In this document: piece by piece, positions 1 through 7,259 of the stretch
How positions within the stretch are numbered: position 1 is the stretch's first letter
Layout: every line of letters begins with the position of its first letter
Source of the DNA: JBBSDV01 sp038240335
Lineage (GTDB): Bacteria; Chloroflexota; Dehalococcoidia; DSTF01; JACRBR01
DNA: 10,305 bases
Assembly: GCA_038240335.1 (NCBI GenBank)
Contig: JBBSDV010000119.1
Location: 1 to 10,305 of the forward strand
Reading direction: 5' to 3'
Position numbers and translations under genes: made by a program
Notes under the pieces: model-generated
Databases searched by the model: none
The model's input: only the letters and a program-made list of their open reading frames with translations
What the model was told of the DNA's origin: nothing

Positions 1-89
1 AGCAGGACGCGGAGATCATCCTCGACGACCGTGAGGATGACGACGACGACCGCCACGAGCGGCGGCGGCGGGGACGCGGGTGGGGACAA
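1..89 (-). CDS. Nudix-like hydrolase, N-terminus only (runs off the left edge)
   Basis: Partial gene; only about 29 residues are visible. The reading frame is open from a TTG at 89-87 to the edge. After a proline-rich start it reads LVAVVVVILTVVEDDLRVL, which resembles the first beta strand of Nudix hydrolases of the ADP-ribose pyrophosphatase/YjhB type (hydrophobic strand, acidic turn, then RVLLVRR). The Nudix box itself lies outside the window, so the family call is inference from this short strand. No ATG is available: the frame is closed by the TAG at 95-93 of the preceding peptide, so the start is TTG 89 or a later GTG at 56. AAGGA lies about 13 nt before the TTG, which is a long spacing. 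The gene follows miaB and a small membrane peptide with almost no gap, so co-transcription is likely. Confidence 0.5.
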   Translation of the reverse strand, partial: MSPPASPPPPLVAVVVVILTVVEDDLRVL

Positions 90-92
90 GAA

Positions 93-221
93 CTATCGCC
101 GATCCTTGCGCTGTTCGCCGTCGAAGAGGCCTTCGGCCACGTTCCAGATGAGGCCGACCAGCGCGAACACTCCGATGCCGGTAAGCAGCGGCAGGACGTA
201 CAACTCAGGAAGACCAAACAT
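93..221 (-). CDS. 42-residue single-pass membrane peptide
   Basis: Small ORF starting with ATG at 221-219, one base after the miaB stop (225-223), and ending with TAG at 95-93. The peptide begins MFGLPELYVLPLL, has one strongly hydrophobic segment at about residues 8-32, and ends in a charged tail (GEQRKDRR). This looks like a single transmembrane helix with a basic C-terminus, which would be cytoplasmic by the positive-inside rule. There is no good Shine-Dalgarno sequence of its own, so translational coupling to miaB is the likely mode of expression. The family is not recognised. It could be a small membrane anchor or a phospholipid-synthase-like minigene, but nothing supports a specific role. 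The hydrophobic composition and exact junctions favour a real gene over chance. Confidence 0.55.
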   Translation of the reverse strand: MFGLPELYVLPLLTGIGVFALVGLIWNVAEGLFDGEQRKDRR

Positions 222-222
222 T

Positions 223-1539
223 TTACGCGGAGACCTGCGCGGGGAGCGCTGTTCCTTGCAATGACCATGCTGTCGTACGCTCGATGCGAACCCGAACGAT
301 CTCGCCGGGGGTCGCCTCTCCTTCGAAGTGTACCAGCTTGCCGAGCCGATTCCGGCCGCTCCAGCGCGCTTCGCGGCGGCTTTCCACGAGCACTTCCTGC
401 TCGGTGTCAAGAAGACCCGCATTGATCTCAGCCGACACCCGCGCCTCCAGCTGCTCGACAGCGTGCAGCCGCTCTTGCTTCACCGCGTCCGGCACATCGT
501 CGGCCATCGAGCGATGCGCGATCGTACCCGGCCGCGGCGAGTAAGCGGCGACATGCACCTTGTCGAAGCGCAGGCGCTCCAGCAGGTCGTACGTGTGCCG
601 AAACTCTGCGTCGGTCTCGCCGCAGAATCCGACGATGATGTCTGTCACCATCGCTGCGTGCGGGATGCGCTCGCGCACCATCTCGAACTTCTCGAGATAT
701 TCGTCGAGCGTGTAGCCGCGGCGCATCCGCGCGAGCAGCGCGTCATCGCCGGCCTGCACCGGGATGTTGAAGTTCTCGCACACCTTCGGCAGCTCCGCCA
801 CGGCGTCGATGATGCGCGGCGTCATGTCCTTTGGGTACGACGTCAAAAACCGGATCCGCTCGAGGCCCGGCACGTCCGAGATCTCTCGCATCAGATCTCC
901 GAGATCCGGTCGTCGTCCAGACAGTCCCGCTCCTCTCGTCGCGCTTCCCGCTTCCAGATCCAGTCCGTACGCCTCGACCGTTTGGCCGAGGAGCGTCACT
1001 TCCTTGACGCCGCGCGCGCAGTAGTGCTCGACCTCGTTGCGGATGTCACCGATCGTGCGGCTCTTCTCGCGGCCGCGTCGGTAGGGGACGATGCAGTAGG
1101 TGCAGAACTTGTCGCAGCCGTGGATCACGGGCACGAAGGCGGTGACGCCCTCCGGCAGGGCGAACGTCGCCGGCCAGAACTCGCCGCCGCTGTCGTCGAT
1201 GCCCGCGATCGCCATGATCGGCGCGAAGTCCTGGGGTCGAGCAAACGCGTCGACGTACGGAAAACGCTTCTTGAGGTCGTCGTGCTTCGGACCGACCATG
1301 CAACCCATGACCGCGATCTTCATGGCGTTGCCAGTGCGGCGCATCTTCTTGAGCCGCCCGAGCTGACCGACCGCGCGATCTTCGGCGTGCTCGCGCACCG
1401 AGCACGTATTCAGCACGACGAGGTCGGCGTCTTCGATCGCATCGACCGCGGTGCTGCCGGCGCGGTCGAGGCCGGCCGCAAGCTTCCGCGAGTCGGCGAC
1501 GTTCATCTGGCAGCCGACCGTCCAGATGTGATACTTCAT
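223..1539 (-). CDS. miaB: tRNA-2-methylthio-N6-dimethylallyladenosine synthase (MiaB)
   Basis: A 438-residue radical-SAM methylthiotransferase. In the MiaB family it adds a methylthio group to C2 of i6A37 in tRNAs reading UNN codons, in the cytoplasm. The N-terminal UPF0004 domain carries the three auxiliary cluster ligands C10 (TVGCQMN), C46 (LNTCSVRE) and C80 (VMGCM). The radical-SAM motif C142-x3-C146-x2-C149 sits in HGCDKFCTYCIVPYRRG. Further family signatures are GQTVEAYG (about 185-192), VQAGDDALLARMRRGYT (about 261-277) and YSPRPGT. The last ~65 residues form a TRAM RNA-binding domain. Length is normal for MiaB, and the YSPRPGT and GQTVxAYG motifs favour MiaB over RimO or MtaB. The start is ATG 1539, preceded by AGGAG 8 nt upstream. 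The frame stays open further upstream but has no family similarity there. The gene sits 116 nt after fmdB and abuts the small membrane peptide. Confidence 0.95.
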   Translation of the reverse strand: MKYHIWTVGCQMNVADSRKLAAGLDRAGSTAVDAIEDADLVVLNTCSVREHAEDRAVGQLGRLKKMRRTGNAMKIAVMGCMVGPKHDDLKKRFPYVDAFARPQDFAPIMAIAGIDDSGGEFWPATFALPEGVTAFVPVIHGCDKFCTYCIVPYRRGREKSRTIGDIRNEVEHYCARGVKEVTLLGQTVEAYGLDLEAGSATRGAGLSGRRPDLGDLMREISDVPGLERIRFLTSYPKDMTPRIIDAVAELPKVCENFNIPVQAGDDALLARMRRGYTLDEYLEKFEMVRERIPHAAMVTDIIVGFCGETDAEFRHTYDLLERLRFDKVHVAAYSPRPGTIAHRSMADDVPDAVKQERLHAVEQLEARVSAEINAGLLDTEQEVLVESRREARWSGRNRLGKLVHFEGEATPGEIVRVRIERTTAWSLQGTALPAQVSA

Positions 1540-1655
1540 GCCTCTCCTGTTGGCTGCCGCGTTGCGCTGGCGCACGGCGTACTCGCGTTGCGCCACGGCA
1601 GCCGGATCAACCTCGATTGCCGCCGCACTCAGCAGCAGCGCATTCCGCCGCGGCC

Positions 1656-1889
1656 TCAGTTCCCGCAGCCGCAGCCACCACCGCCGCAACCGCATCCGCC
1701 ACCCGTCGCCATCGAGCCGGCATCGAGGCTGCTCGCGTCTCCCTTGCCGACCGTCGCGAAGAGGGAGAGCGTGCGCGTGCCGCCGGCGTGTCCCTTCGGG
1801 CACGTCGCTGCGTCCTCCGCGCGGCCCATCGAGCGCAGCAGTTCGTACTTCGACGTGCACTTCGGGCAGTAATATTCGTATAAGGGCAT
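1656..1889 (-). CDS. FmdB-family zinc-ribbon protein
   Basis: A 77-residue protein that begins MPLYEYYCPKC, the hallmark of the FmdB/CxxC_CxxC_SSSS putative regulatory family. The first zinc knuckle is C8-x2-C11. The second is unusual: C30-P-K-G-H34, where a second cysteine pair is typical. Residues 63-77 are a Gly/Cys-rich tail with cysteines at 66, 68, 73 and 75, a feature often seen at the end of FmdB-like proteins. FmdB was named from a regulator of formamidase expression; for most members no function is known, so none is assigned here. The start at 1889 has GGAG 6 nt upstream. It lies between rpoD (132-nt gap) and miaB (116-nt gap) on the same strand and is probably co-transcribed with miaB. 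Confidence 0.88.
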   Translation of the reverse strand: MPLYEYYCPKCTSKYELLRSMGRAEDAATCPKGHAGGTRTLSLFATVGKGDASSLDAGSMATGGGCGCGGGGCGCGN

Positions 1890-2021
1890 CAGGTTCTCCG
1901 TGTCGTCAGTGTCGGCAACTATGATCGCGATTCAGTGTAATGCTTGTCGCCGTACATACGCGCACGTGCAGGGTAATCCGAGGACGCCGTGAGATGCGGC
2001 GCTTCTGGCCGCGCTGGCGAT
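1890..2021 (-). other. rpoD-fmdB intergenic spacer
   Basis: A 132-nt gap between the rpoD stop and the fmdB start. It must hold either read-through sequence or the rpoD terminator plus an fmdB-miaB promoter. A 5-bp stem (CGCCG at 1985-1989, CGGCG at 1997-2001) follows rpoD but has no T-run. A minus-strand TACACT at 1939-1934 matches four of six -10 positions but lacks a matching -35. Nothing here supports a confident call. Confidence 0.3.
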
Positions 2022-3566
2022 CTACTCCAGATAGTCCTTGAGGCGTTTGCTGCGGGAGGGGTGACGGAGCTTGCGGAGGGCCTTCGCTTCGATCTGACGG
2101 ATCCGCTCGCGCGTCACGTCGAACTCGCGACCGACTTCCTCGAGCGTGCGGCTGCGGCCGTCGTCGAGGCCGAAGCGCATCTCTAGCACCTTCCGTTCGC
2201 GTGAGGTCAGGCTGTGCAGCACGTCGGTCATCTGCTCCTTGAGCAGCTGCTGCGATGCCGCTTCCGAAGGCGCGAGCGTCGAATCATCCGGCAGGTAGTC
2301 CGCGAGGTGGCTCTCCTCCTCCGTCCCCATGGGCATGTCGAGCGAAATTGTCTCCTGCGTCGCCTTGATGATCTCACGCACGCGCTCCGACGTGTACGCC
2401 GGCCCGGGCTTCTGTTCGAGCAGCGTCATAGCGGCCGCGATCTCTTCGCTCGTCGGCTCCCGACCATACTCCTGCACGAGCCGGCGCGAGACGCGGACCA
2501 GCTTGCCGATCGTCTCCGCCATGTGCACCGGCAGCCGGATCGTCCGCGACTGGTCGGCGATCGAGCGCGTGATCGCCTGCCGGATCCACCATGTTGCGTA
2601 GGTGCTGAACTTGAAGCCGCGCCGATAGTCAAACTTCTCGACGCCGCGGATCAGGCCGATATTGCCTTCCTGAATGAGGTCGAGGAGCGACATCCCGCGT
2701 CCCACGTACTTCTTTGCCACGCTGACGACGAGCCGCAGGTTCGCTTCCGTCAGCTGCCGCTCGGCGACGCAGCCGTCGCGCTTGATCTTGTCGAAGTAGT
2801 CCTGCAGCGCTTGCTCGTTGGCGCACGTCCCGTGGACGCGCCCCCAGGGCGGCGGCAAGAGGTCTTTCTGGCACCCGTATTGCGCCGCAACGGCGCGCAC
2901 ATGCTCCGGCTGCAGGATGTGCGTGATAATCGAGAGATTGACGATCGCTTGTTGCGCCGCCTCCTGCGCCATCTCGCTGTGCTCGGCGAGCCGCGCGGCG
3001 AGCTCGATGTCCATCTCCGCGTCGACGGCGCGCCGCCACGCGTCGCTTTCGATCACGTCCGTGATGCAGGTCGTCTTCAGGCCGAGGTCTCGAACGATGA
3101 AGGTCACGCACGGCAGCATGGCGTCGTACTGTCCGATCAGCGTCAGGAAGAGTTCCTGGGCCGTCGCCGGCCGGCCGTGCTCGGCGGCCCAGCGCTTCTC
3201 GATCGCGGCGATGTGCTTGGCTTCCTCCATGTGACGCGCCAGACGTCGCTCGTCGCCGGTCTTGAGAAGAAAGACCTTGCCAATCTCGCGCAGGTACATC
3301 CGGACGGGATCATCAAGGCCGTCCTGCTCTTCCAGCGGGACGGCCTCTTTTTCGTGTTGTTCGGCCTCGAGGTCGTGGCGCTGCGGCCCCGACGTCCAGG
3401 TATCGGTGGCAGCGCCGTTGCGCGTCGATGCGATCGCCCGCACGCCGACGCGGGCAAGCGTGTAGCCGAGGCCCAATGCGTCGGCCGCGCCGTCAGCGGA
3501 CGCACCATCGCCATTGTCGCCGTCGTTGGAGGCTGGCGCCGCCTGATCCCGATAGGTGCTGCTCAT
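2022..3566 (-). CDS. rpoD: Principal RNA polymerase sigma factor (RpoD/SigA, sigma-70 group 1)
   Basis: A 514-residue housekeeping sigma factor that directs core RNA polymerase to -35/-10 promoters. Region 1.2 is at about residues 85-118 (DDPVRMYLREIGKV). Region 2 is at about 270-350, with NLRLVVSVAKKYVGRGMSLL, DLIQEGNIGLIRGVEKFDYR and the -10 reading segment FSTYATWWIRQAITRSI. Region 3 covers about 351-440. Region 4 is at about 450-514, with the helix-turn-helix TLEEVGREFDVTRERIRQIE and the closing LRKLRHPSRSKRLKDYLE. About 150 residues separate regions 1.2 and 2.1, as in the non-conserved region of group 1 factors. The first ~65 residues are low-complexity Asp/Gly/Ala with no clear region 1.1. 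In region 1.2, KVFLLK stands where KVPLL is usual. The start ATG overlaps the dnaG stop (ATGA), with GAGGTG 4 nt before it. The complete region 4 and the operon with dnaG support a primary sigma factor rather than an alternative one. Confidence 0.95.
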   Translation of the reverse strand: MSSTYRDQAAPASNDGDNGDGASADGAADALGLGYTLARVGVRAIASTRNGAATDTWTSGPQRHDLEAEQHEKEAVPLEEQDGLDDPVRMYLREIGKVFLLKTGDERRLARHMEEAKHIAAIEKRWAAEHGRPATAQELFLTLIGQYDAMLPCVTFIVRDLGLKTTCITDVIESDAWRRAVDAEMDIELAARLAEHSEMAQEAAQQAIVNLSIITHILQPEHVRAVAAQYGCQKDLLPPPWGRVHGTCANEQALQDYFDKIKRDGCVAERQLTEANLRLVVSVAKKYVGRGMSLLDLIQEGNIGLIRGVEKFDYRRGFKFSTYATWWIRQAITRSIADQSRTIRLPVHMAETIGKLVRVSRRLVQEYGREPTSEEIAAAMTLLEQKPGPAYTSERVREIIKATQETISLDMPMGTEEESHLADYLPDDSTLAPSEAASQQLLKEQMTDVLHSLTSRERKVLEMRFGLDDGRSRTLEEVGREFDVTRERIRQIEAKALRKLRHPSRSKRLKDYLE

Positions 3567-5503
3567 TCGCCACCTCGCCGTGCCGCGTGCCCGGCATTGC
3601 GTTGATCCAGCAACCGCTGGTGGACGGTCAACCCGGCTTGCATGTCCTCGATGAAGGCGCTTGCGGGATCAATCGCGCCATCATCTCCATGCTCCGTGCC
3701 GGATCCATGCTCCCACGCTGCGCGCGCTCGTTCCGCGATCTCCGCGCTCTCCTCCGCGCCGATATCGCTGAGTGCAGTCGCTCGCGCGCGCTTCGCGAAC
3801 CGCAGGTGCTGTTGCTCAATGCCCCACACGGTCGACCGCAGGGCCTTGATCATCGCCTCATCGTCATAGGTGGGGAGGTCGAGTGAGGCGAGGCGCTCGT
3901 ACTGTGGACGCAAGTCCGGCGCGAGCGACCGCTCGAACGACTCCCCATCATCCGCCCATCCGACCCAGGTCTCGAACAGCGCGCGGTTCTCGCTGTGCCC
4001 GAACAGGCTGGCATCCAATCCGGCCCCCTCGGCGCGTAGCTCAGGGTACTTGATCAGCAATGCGAGACAAAACTCCTCGCGCTTGTCGCGCACCCCTCTC
4101 GCGGCCGCAACTGAAGCGCCTGCGGGCTCCGGTCCGCCGCGCCGTACCGGCTGGCGCAATTCTAGTCGCAGCGTCCCTTCGTCCACCTGCGCGAGACGCG
4201 CGAGGCGCTGCAGATAATGCGATTGCACGACGCGATCCGCCGTCAGCGCGATGATCGGTGAGAGCTCGGCGACCGCCGCGGAGCGTTCGCGCGGCGACGA
4301 AAGATCGTGGCGCGATGCAGCGATGTCGAAGAGATGATCGAGCACCGGCTTCGCCTGCTCGACGAGCTCGCCCCACAGCGCGGGCGACGATCGCACGACG
4401 TCGTCGGGGTCGCGCCCCTCCGGCATCGACAGCACGCGCAGATCGAGGTCGAGCGCATCGACCTGCCGCACGACGCCGCGCGAGTTCGGCACCTGCCGCG
4501 TCCTCCGGCTGACGTTGATGATCTCGTATGCGCTGCGGATCGTCGCTTCGCTGCCCGCGTTGTCGGCATCGAGCGCCAGCACGATTGTCGAGGTGTAGCG
4601 CTTGAGTAGCGCGACCTGCCGCTCCGTCAGCGCTGTGCCCATCGATGCGACGACGTTCGCGTAGCCGTGCTCATGCGCCGCGATCGCATCCATATAGCCC
4701 TCGACGATGATCGCGCGACCGTCGTTGCGGATCGCGTCCTTCGCGACGTCGAGGCCGTAAAGAATCGCGCCCTTGTCAAAGATCGGCGACTGCGACGTAT
4801 TCACGTATTTCGGTTGCACGTCCCCGGCGCCGAGCGACTCGCCCGGCAGCAGGCGGCCACCGAAGCCGGCAATGCGCCCGCGTTCATCCCGGATCGGGAA
4901 CATCAGGCGGTGCCGGAAGCGGTCGTAGGCACCACGCTCGCCGTCGACGGCGAGTCCCGCCGTCGCCGCTTCCGCCGCCGAGAATCCGCGCGCACTGAGG
5001 TGCGAGGTCAACGCGTCCCAACTATTCGGCCCGTAGCCGATCTGGAAGGCCTCGACGGATTTCTCCGCGAGGCGGCGTTCCGCGAGATACGCTCGCGCAA
5101 CTTCCGACTTCGAAGCGTGCGCCGCGTCGGGCGTCAGCAACATCGTATGGAAGAAGGATGCTGCCGCCTCGTTGATGTCGAGCATGCGCCCGCGGCGCGC
5201 GTCTTCCTGCGGGTCTCGCTGTGATTCGAGTGCGATGCCGGCGCGTTCCGCGAGTAACCGCAGCGCGTCGCGAAACTCGCAATCGTCCTTCTTCATGATG
5301 AATGCGAAGACGTCGCCGCCGGTGCTGCAGGCGCCGAAGCAATGCCAGCTCTGGCGCGACGGATCGACGTGGAACGACGGTGTGCGTTCCGAATGGAACG
5401 GACACAACGCGACGTACGTGCGGCCCGTGCGGCGCAGCGTCGCGTGCTGCGAAACAAGGTCGACGATGTCGATGCGCTGCTTGATGTCTTCGACGACACT
5501 CAT
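3563..5503 (-). CDS. dnaG: DNA primase (DnaG)
   Basis: A 646-residue replicative primase that makes RNA primers at the fork and is recruited by the DnaB helicase. The N-terminal CHC2 zinc domain holds C34-PF-H37 and then C55-FGA-C59; the last pair has three residues between the cysteines instead of the common two. The catalytic core follows at about 120-240, with LMFPIRDERGRIAGFGGR at about 200-217 and PKYVNTSQSPIF. The TOPRIM domain is at about 262-330 with E268 (VEGYMD) and D312/D314 (LDADNAG). An extra ~18-residue stretch (about 333-350) precedes VLSMPEGRDPDDVV. The C-terminal ~170 residues are the probable helicase-binding domain, then a variable tail. The start at 5503 has AAGGG 6 nt upstream and lies 14 nt after the dinB stop; the end overlaps rpoD by 4 nt. 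The dnaG-rpoD pair matches the core of the classical macromolecular-synthesis operon. Confidence 0.95.
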   Translation of the reverse strand: MSVVEDIKQRIDIVDLVSQHATLRRTGRTYVALCPFHSERTPSFHVDPSRQSWHCFGACSTGGDVFAFIMKKDDCEFRDALRLLAERAGIALESQRDPQEDARRGRMLDINEAAASFFHTMLLTPDAAHASKSEVARAYLAERRLAEKSVEAFQIGYGPNSWDALTSHLSARGFSAAEAATAGLAVDGERGAYDRFRHRLMFPIRDERGRIAGFGGRLLPGESLGAGDVQPKYVNTSQSPIFDKGAILYGLDVAKDAIRNDGRAIIVEGYMDAIAAHEHGYANVVASMGTALTERQVALLKRYTSTIVLALDADNAGSEATIRSAYEIINVSRRTRQVPNSRGVVRQVDALDLDLRVLSMPEGRDPDDVVRSSPALWGELVEQAKPVLDHLFDIAASRHDLSSPRERSAAVAELSPIIALTADRVVQSHYLQRLARLAQVDEGTLRLELRQPVRRGGPEPAGASVAAARGVRDKREEFCLALLIKYPELRAEGAGLDASLFGHSENRALFETWVGWADDGESFERSLAPDLRPQYERLASLDLPTYDDEAMIKALRSTVWGIEQQHLRFAKRARATALSDIGAEESAEIAERARAAWEHGSGTEHGDDGAIDPASAFIEDMQAGLTVHQRLLDQRNAGHAARRGGE

Positions 5504-5517
5504 CCGCGGCCCTTACG

Positions 5518-6021
5518 CTAGGAACGAGGTATCAGCGGCAGAATTACACGCCCGGTCTTCGGTGCTTGTCGTACAAGTTTCAGGACCGACACAGTGTGTT
5601 CGGTCTCGTGATCGGCCATCCGCGTCATCAGCGCCGCGAGCGTCATTCGCCCGAGACGCGCGTGCTCGACGGTGCGCGCGAGGACGTCATCGTCGCACTG
5701 CGCCAGCACATCCTCCAGCTCCCGGCGCGTGTTGAGCATTCCGTGGATGATCTGGGGCACCGCGAGATGCTGCGCGAGGCCGGCGTCGTCGCCGTTGTGA
5801 GCCGCCGCGCTCTCGACAAACGGCGTGTCTTCCACGAGCGCGACTCGGGCGCGTTCCGCAAACGCGCGCTCGATCCGCAGCAGGTGCGCAAGCTCGGCGG
5901 CGATGCTCCAAGGTTCGCACTCGGGCACGAAGCGAAACTGTTCTTCCGTCAACCCGCGGATCGAGTTGAACAGACGCTCGCGGCTGTAGTGCAACGCGGA
6001 ACGAAGCTCGGCCGAATTCAT
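5518..6021 (-). CDS. DinB-fold putative metal-dependent protein
   Basis: A 167-residue four-helix-bundle protein of the DinB/YfiT-like family. The metal-binding histidines fit H46 (AAELAHLLRIERAF), H138 and H142 (MADHETEH), the usual first-helix His plus HxxxH pattern. Members include thiol-transferases that use bacillithiol or mycothiol and many uncharacterised proteins; the original Bacillus DinB is a DNA-damage-inducible gene. The substrate cannot be told from sequence. The start ATG 6021 has GAAGGA about 11 nt upstream. A candidate promoter lies 60-70 nt before it, and the stop is 14 nt before dnaG, so it is probably the first gene of the dinB-dnaG-rpoD transcript. The C-terminal PKTGRVILPLIPRS is outside the conserved fold. 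This is not DNA polymerase IV, despite the shared name. Confidence 0.85.
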   Translation of the reverse strand: MNSAELRSALHYSRERLFNSIRGLTEEQFRFVPECEPWSIAAELAHLLRIERAFAERARVALVEDTPFVESAAAHNGDDAGLAQHLAVPQIIHGMLNTRRELEDVLAQCDDDVLARTVEHARLGRMTLAALMTRMADHETEHTVSVLKLVRQAPKTGRVILPLIPRS

Positions 6022-6082
6022 CTGTCAGATGATCCTTCACCACGCGGGGGGCATGATGCGTAGGCGGGTACGGAATGGGCCT

Positions 6083-6088
6083 ATTGTA
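6083..6088 (-). promoter_or_regulatory. Candidate -10 box for the dinB-dnaG-rpoD operon
   Basis: TACAAT on the minus strand matches five of six TATAAT positions. It would start transcription near 6076, giving a leader of about 55 nt with GAAGGA before the dinB ATG. No good -35 is present: TTGTGG occurs with a spacing of about 21 nt, which is too long. The same TACAAT hexamer occurs upstream of the SH3/CARDB gene. Confidence 0.4.
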
Positions 6089-6143
6089 GCCGCATCGGTA
6101 GTCGCGCTGCCACAAGACATGTCATCGAAGCTGCTGAGCCACG

Positions 6144-7232
6144 TTACTGTCCGCTTGCCGCTGCCGTCTCCGTGGCGAGCGCGATGACCGTCGCATTGAA
6201 GCCGCTCTCGGCCGTCTCCGTGGCGAGCGAGATGACGGTGGCGTTGACGCCGTTCTCCGCCGTCCGCGTCGCGAGCGCGATCACGGTCGCGTTCAGCCCC
6301 GCCTCATTCGGCGTCGGCGTCGCGAGGTCGCCGGGAAGCGGCGTCGCGTCGCCAACCGCGATCGCGACCGTAATGCGGTTATTCGTGTTGTCGGTCTCGT
6401 CGATGTCGCCGTTCGGGTCGACGACCAGCACCAGCGTCTGGTTCTGACTGACGACGTAGCCCGTGCCGATATCGATGCTGCGTCCGGCAGCCAGCGTGAA
6501 GTTCGGCAGCGTCGCGCCGCCGACCAGCTTCGTCGAGTCGGAATTGAAGACGGCCACGACGAGGTTGCCGTGCGAGTCGCCGGCGCCCTGGTTCGTGACG
6601 GTAACGAACAGTTTGTTGCCGGACAGGCTGGGCGTGGTGCCGACGACGAGGTCGGGGAGACCGCCGCTCGCAGCAGTAACCGTCGCGTGCGGATCGGCAG
6701 TGCCGCTCGCCGCTGGAACGGGCGTGGTCGCGGCGGCCGTCCGTGCCGCCGGCGGGTCGGTCGGCACCTCGACGATCACCTGCGGCTCCGCCGTCGCGAC
6801 GACGAGGGCGGCGGCGTCGCCGATCACATCGAGATTTGCAGCGTCGATCCATCCATGGAGATCCGAGTTCGGCGGAAAGATGATCCGCAGCCACTTCGCA
6901 TCCGTGGTGCGGCCGTCGATCTCGACATCGGACTTCCCGGGCAGCGTGCCGAGCACGGTGCGCGCGCCGGGCGCCTGCCGCACCGACGTCGTCGACTTCG
7001 TCGTTCCGCTGACGCCCGATGCGGCCGCGGTCTTCCGCGCCGCGCCGGGGGTCGCCGACTCCAACGACTGGACGACCACGGTCGGCACGGACGCATCGGT
7101 GCCGCGCACGCTCGTCGCGACGACGAGCACGCCCGCCGTGAGGCCGAGCAGCATGACGACGGCGAGGCCGGCGAGAAAAAACGGATGCTTGAGGACAGCG
7201 TCTCTGGTCTCCGGGCGGGGGAGCCAGTTCAT
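6144..7232 (-). CDS. Membrane-anchored surface protein with SH3 and CARDB domains and C-terminal repeats
   Basis: A 362-residue protein. Residues 18-41 are a single hydrophobic helix after a short charged N-terminus, so it is probably a signal-anchored extracytoplasmic protein. Residues about 82-137 look like a bacterial SH3 domain (VRQAPGARTVLGTLPGK; KWLRIIFP...GWIDAANL). A Thr/Ala/Pro-rich linker follows, then a CARDB adhesion-type beta-sandwich at about 192-293 (LPDLVVGTTPSLSGNKLFV; NQGAGDSHG; DPNGDIDETDNTNN, an acidic loop that may bind calcium). Residues about 312-359 are three 16-residue repeats. Both domains are typical of cell-envelope proteins; a role in wall or surface binding is inference. 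The start at 7232 lacks its own Shine-Dalgarno sequence. AGGAGG lies 22 nt upstream, and an in-frame stop at 7247-7245 rules out a longer start. The gene is upstream of dinB with a 122-nt gap. Confidence 0.75.
   Translation of the reverse strand: MNWLPRPETRDAVLKHPFFLAGLAVVMLLGLTAGVLVVATSVRGTDASVPTVVVQSLESATPGAARKTAAASGVSGTTKSTTSVRQAPGARTVLGTLPGKSDVEIDGRTTDAKWLRIIFPPNSDLHGWIDAANLDVIGDAAALVVATAEPQVIVEVPTDPPAARTAAATTPVPAASGTADPHATVTAASGGLPDLVVGTTPSLSGNKLFVTVTNQGAGDSHGNLVVAVFNSDSTKLVGGATLPNFTLAAGRSIDIGTGYVVSQNQTLVLVVDPNGDIDETDNTNNRITVAIAVGDATPLPGDLATPTPNEAGLNATVIALATRTAENGVNATVISLATETAESGFNATVIALATETAAASGQ
6163..6306 (-). repeat. Three tandem 48-bp coding repeats
   Basis: Three consecutive units with an exact 48-nt period (6163-6210, 6211-6258, 6259-6306) encode the 16-residue motif G(L/V/F)NATVI(A/S)LAT(R/E)TAE(N/S) near the C-terminus of the surface protein. 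Each unit has one N-A-T sequon. The second and third translated copies are more alike than the first, and the DNA copies differ mainly by single bases, which suggests tandem duplication followed by drift. Confidence 0.9.
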
Positions 7233-7252
7233 ACGGAGATCACGTCAACCAC
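7229..7252 (-). CDS. Candidate leader mini-ORF ending on the surface-protein start codon
   Basis: GTG at 7252-7250 opens a seven-codon ORF (encoding VVDVISV after its start is read literally) that stops with TGA at 7231-7229. The stop overlaps the ATG of the downstream gene as ATGA. GGAGG at 7262-7258 lies 5 nt before the GTG, while the main ATG has no Shine-Dalgarno sequence at normal spacing. Coupled translation from this leader would explain how the main gene is initiated. It is very short and could be chance. Confidence 0.3.
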   Translation of the reverse strand: MVDVISV

Positions 7253-7259
7253 ATCCTCC

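Noticed and set aside
1540..1860. N-terminal extension of miaB to 545 residues
   Set aside because: It overlaps fmdB in another frame and lacks MiaB similarity. ATG 1539 has a good ribosome site and gives the normal family start.
328..1872. Plus-strand ORF of 514 codons antisense to miaB and fmdB
   Set aside because: It lies opposite two genes with strong family motifs. Its translation is rich in Arg, His and Val with no recognisable domain, a usual shadow in GC-rich DNA.
1985..2012. Possible intrinsic terminator after rpoD
   Set aside because: Only 5-bp competing stems and no T-run on the minus strand.
2214..3605. Plus-strand ORF of 463 codons antisense to rpoD
   Set aside because: Mirror of the rpoD frame with biased composition, no ribosome site and no domain.
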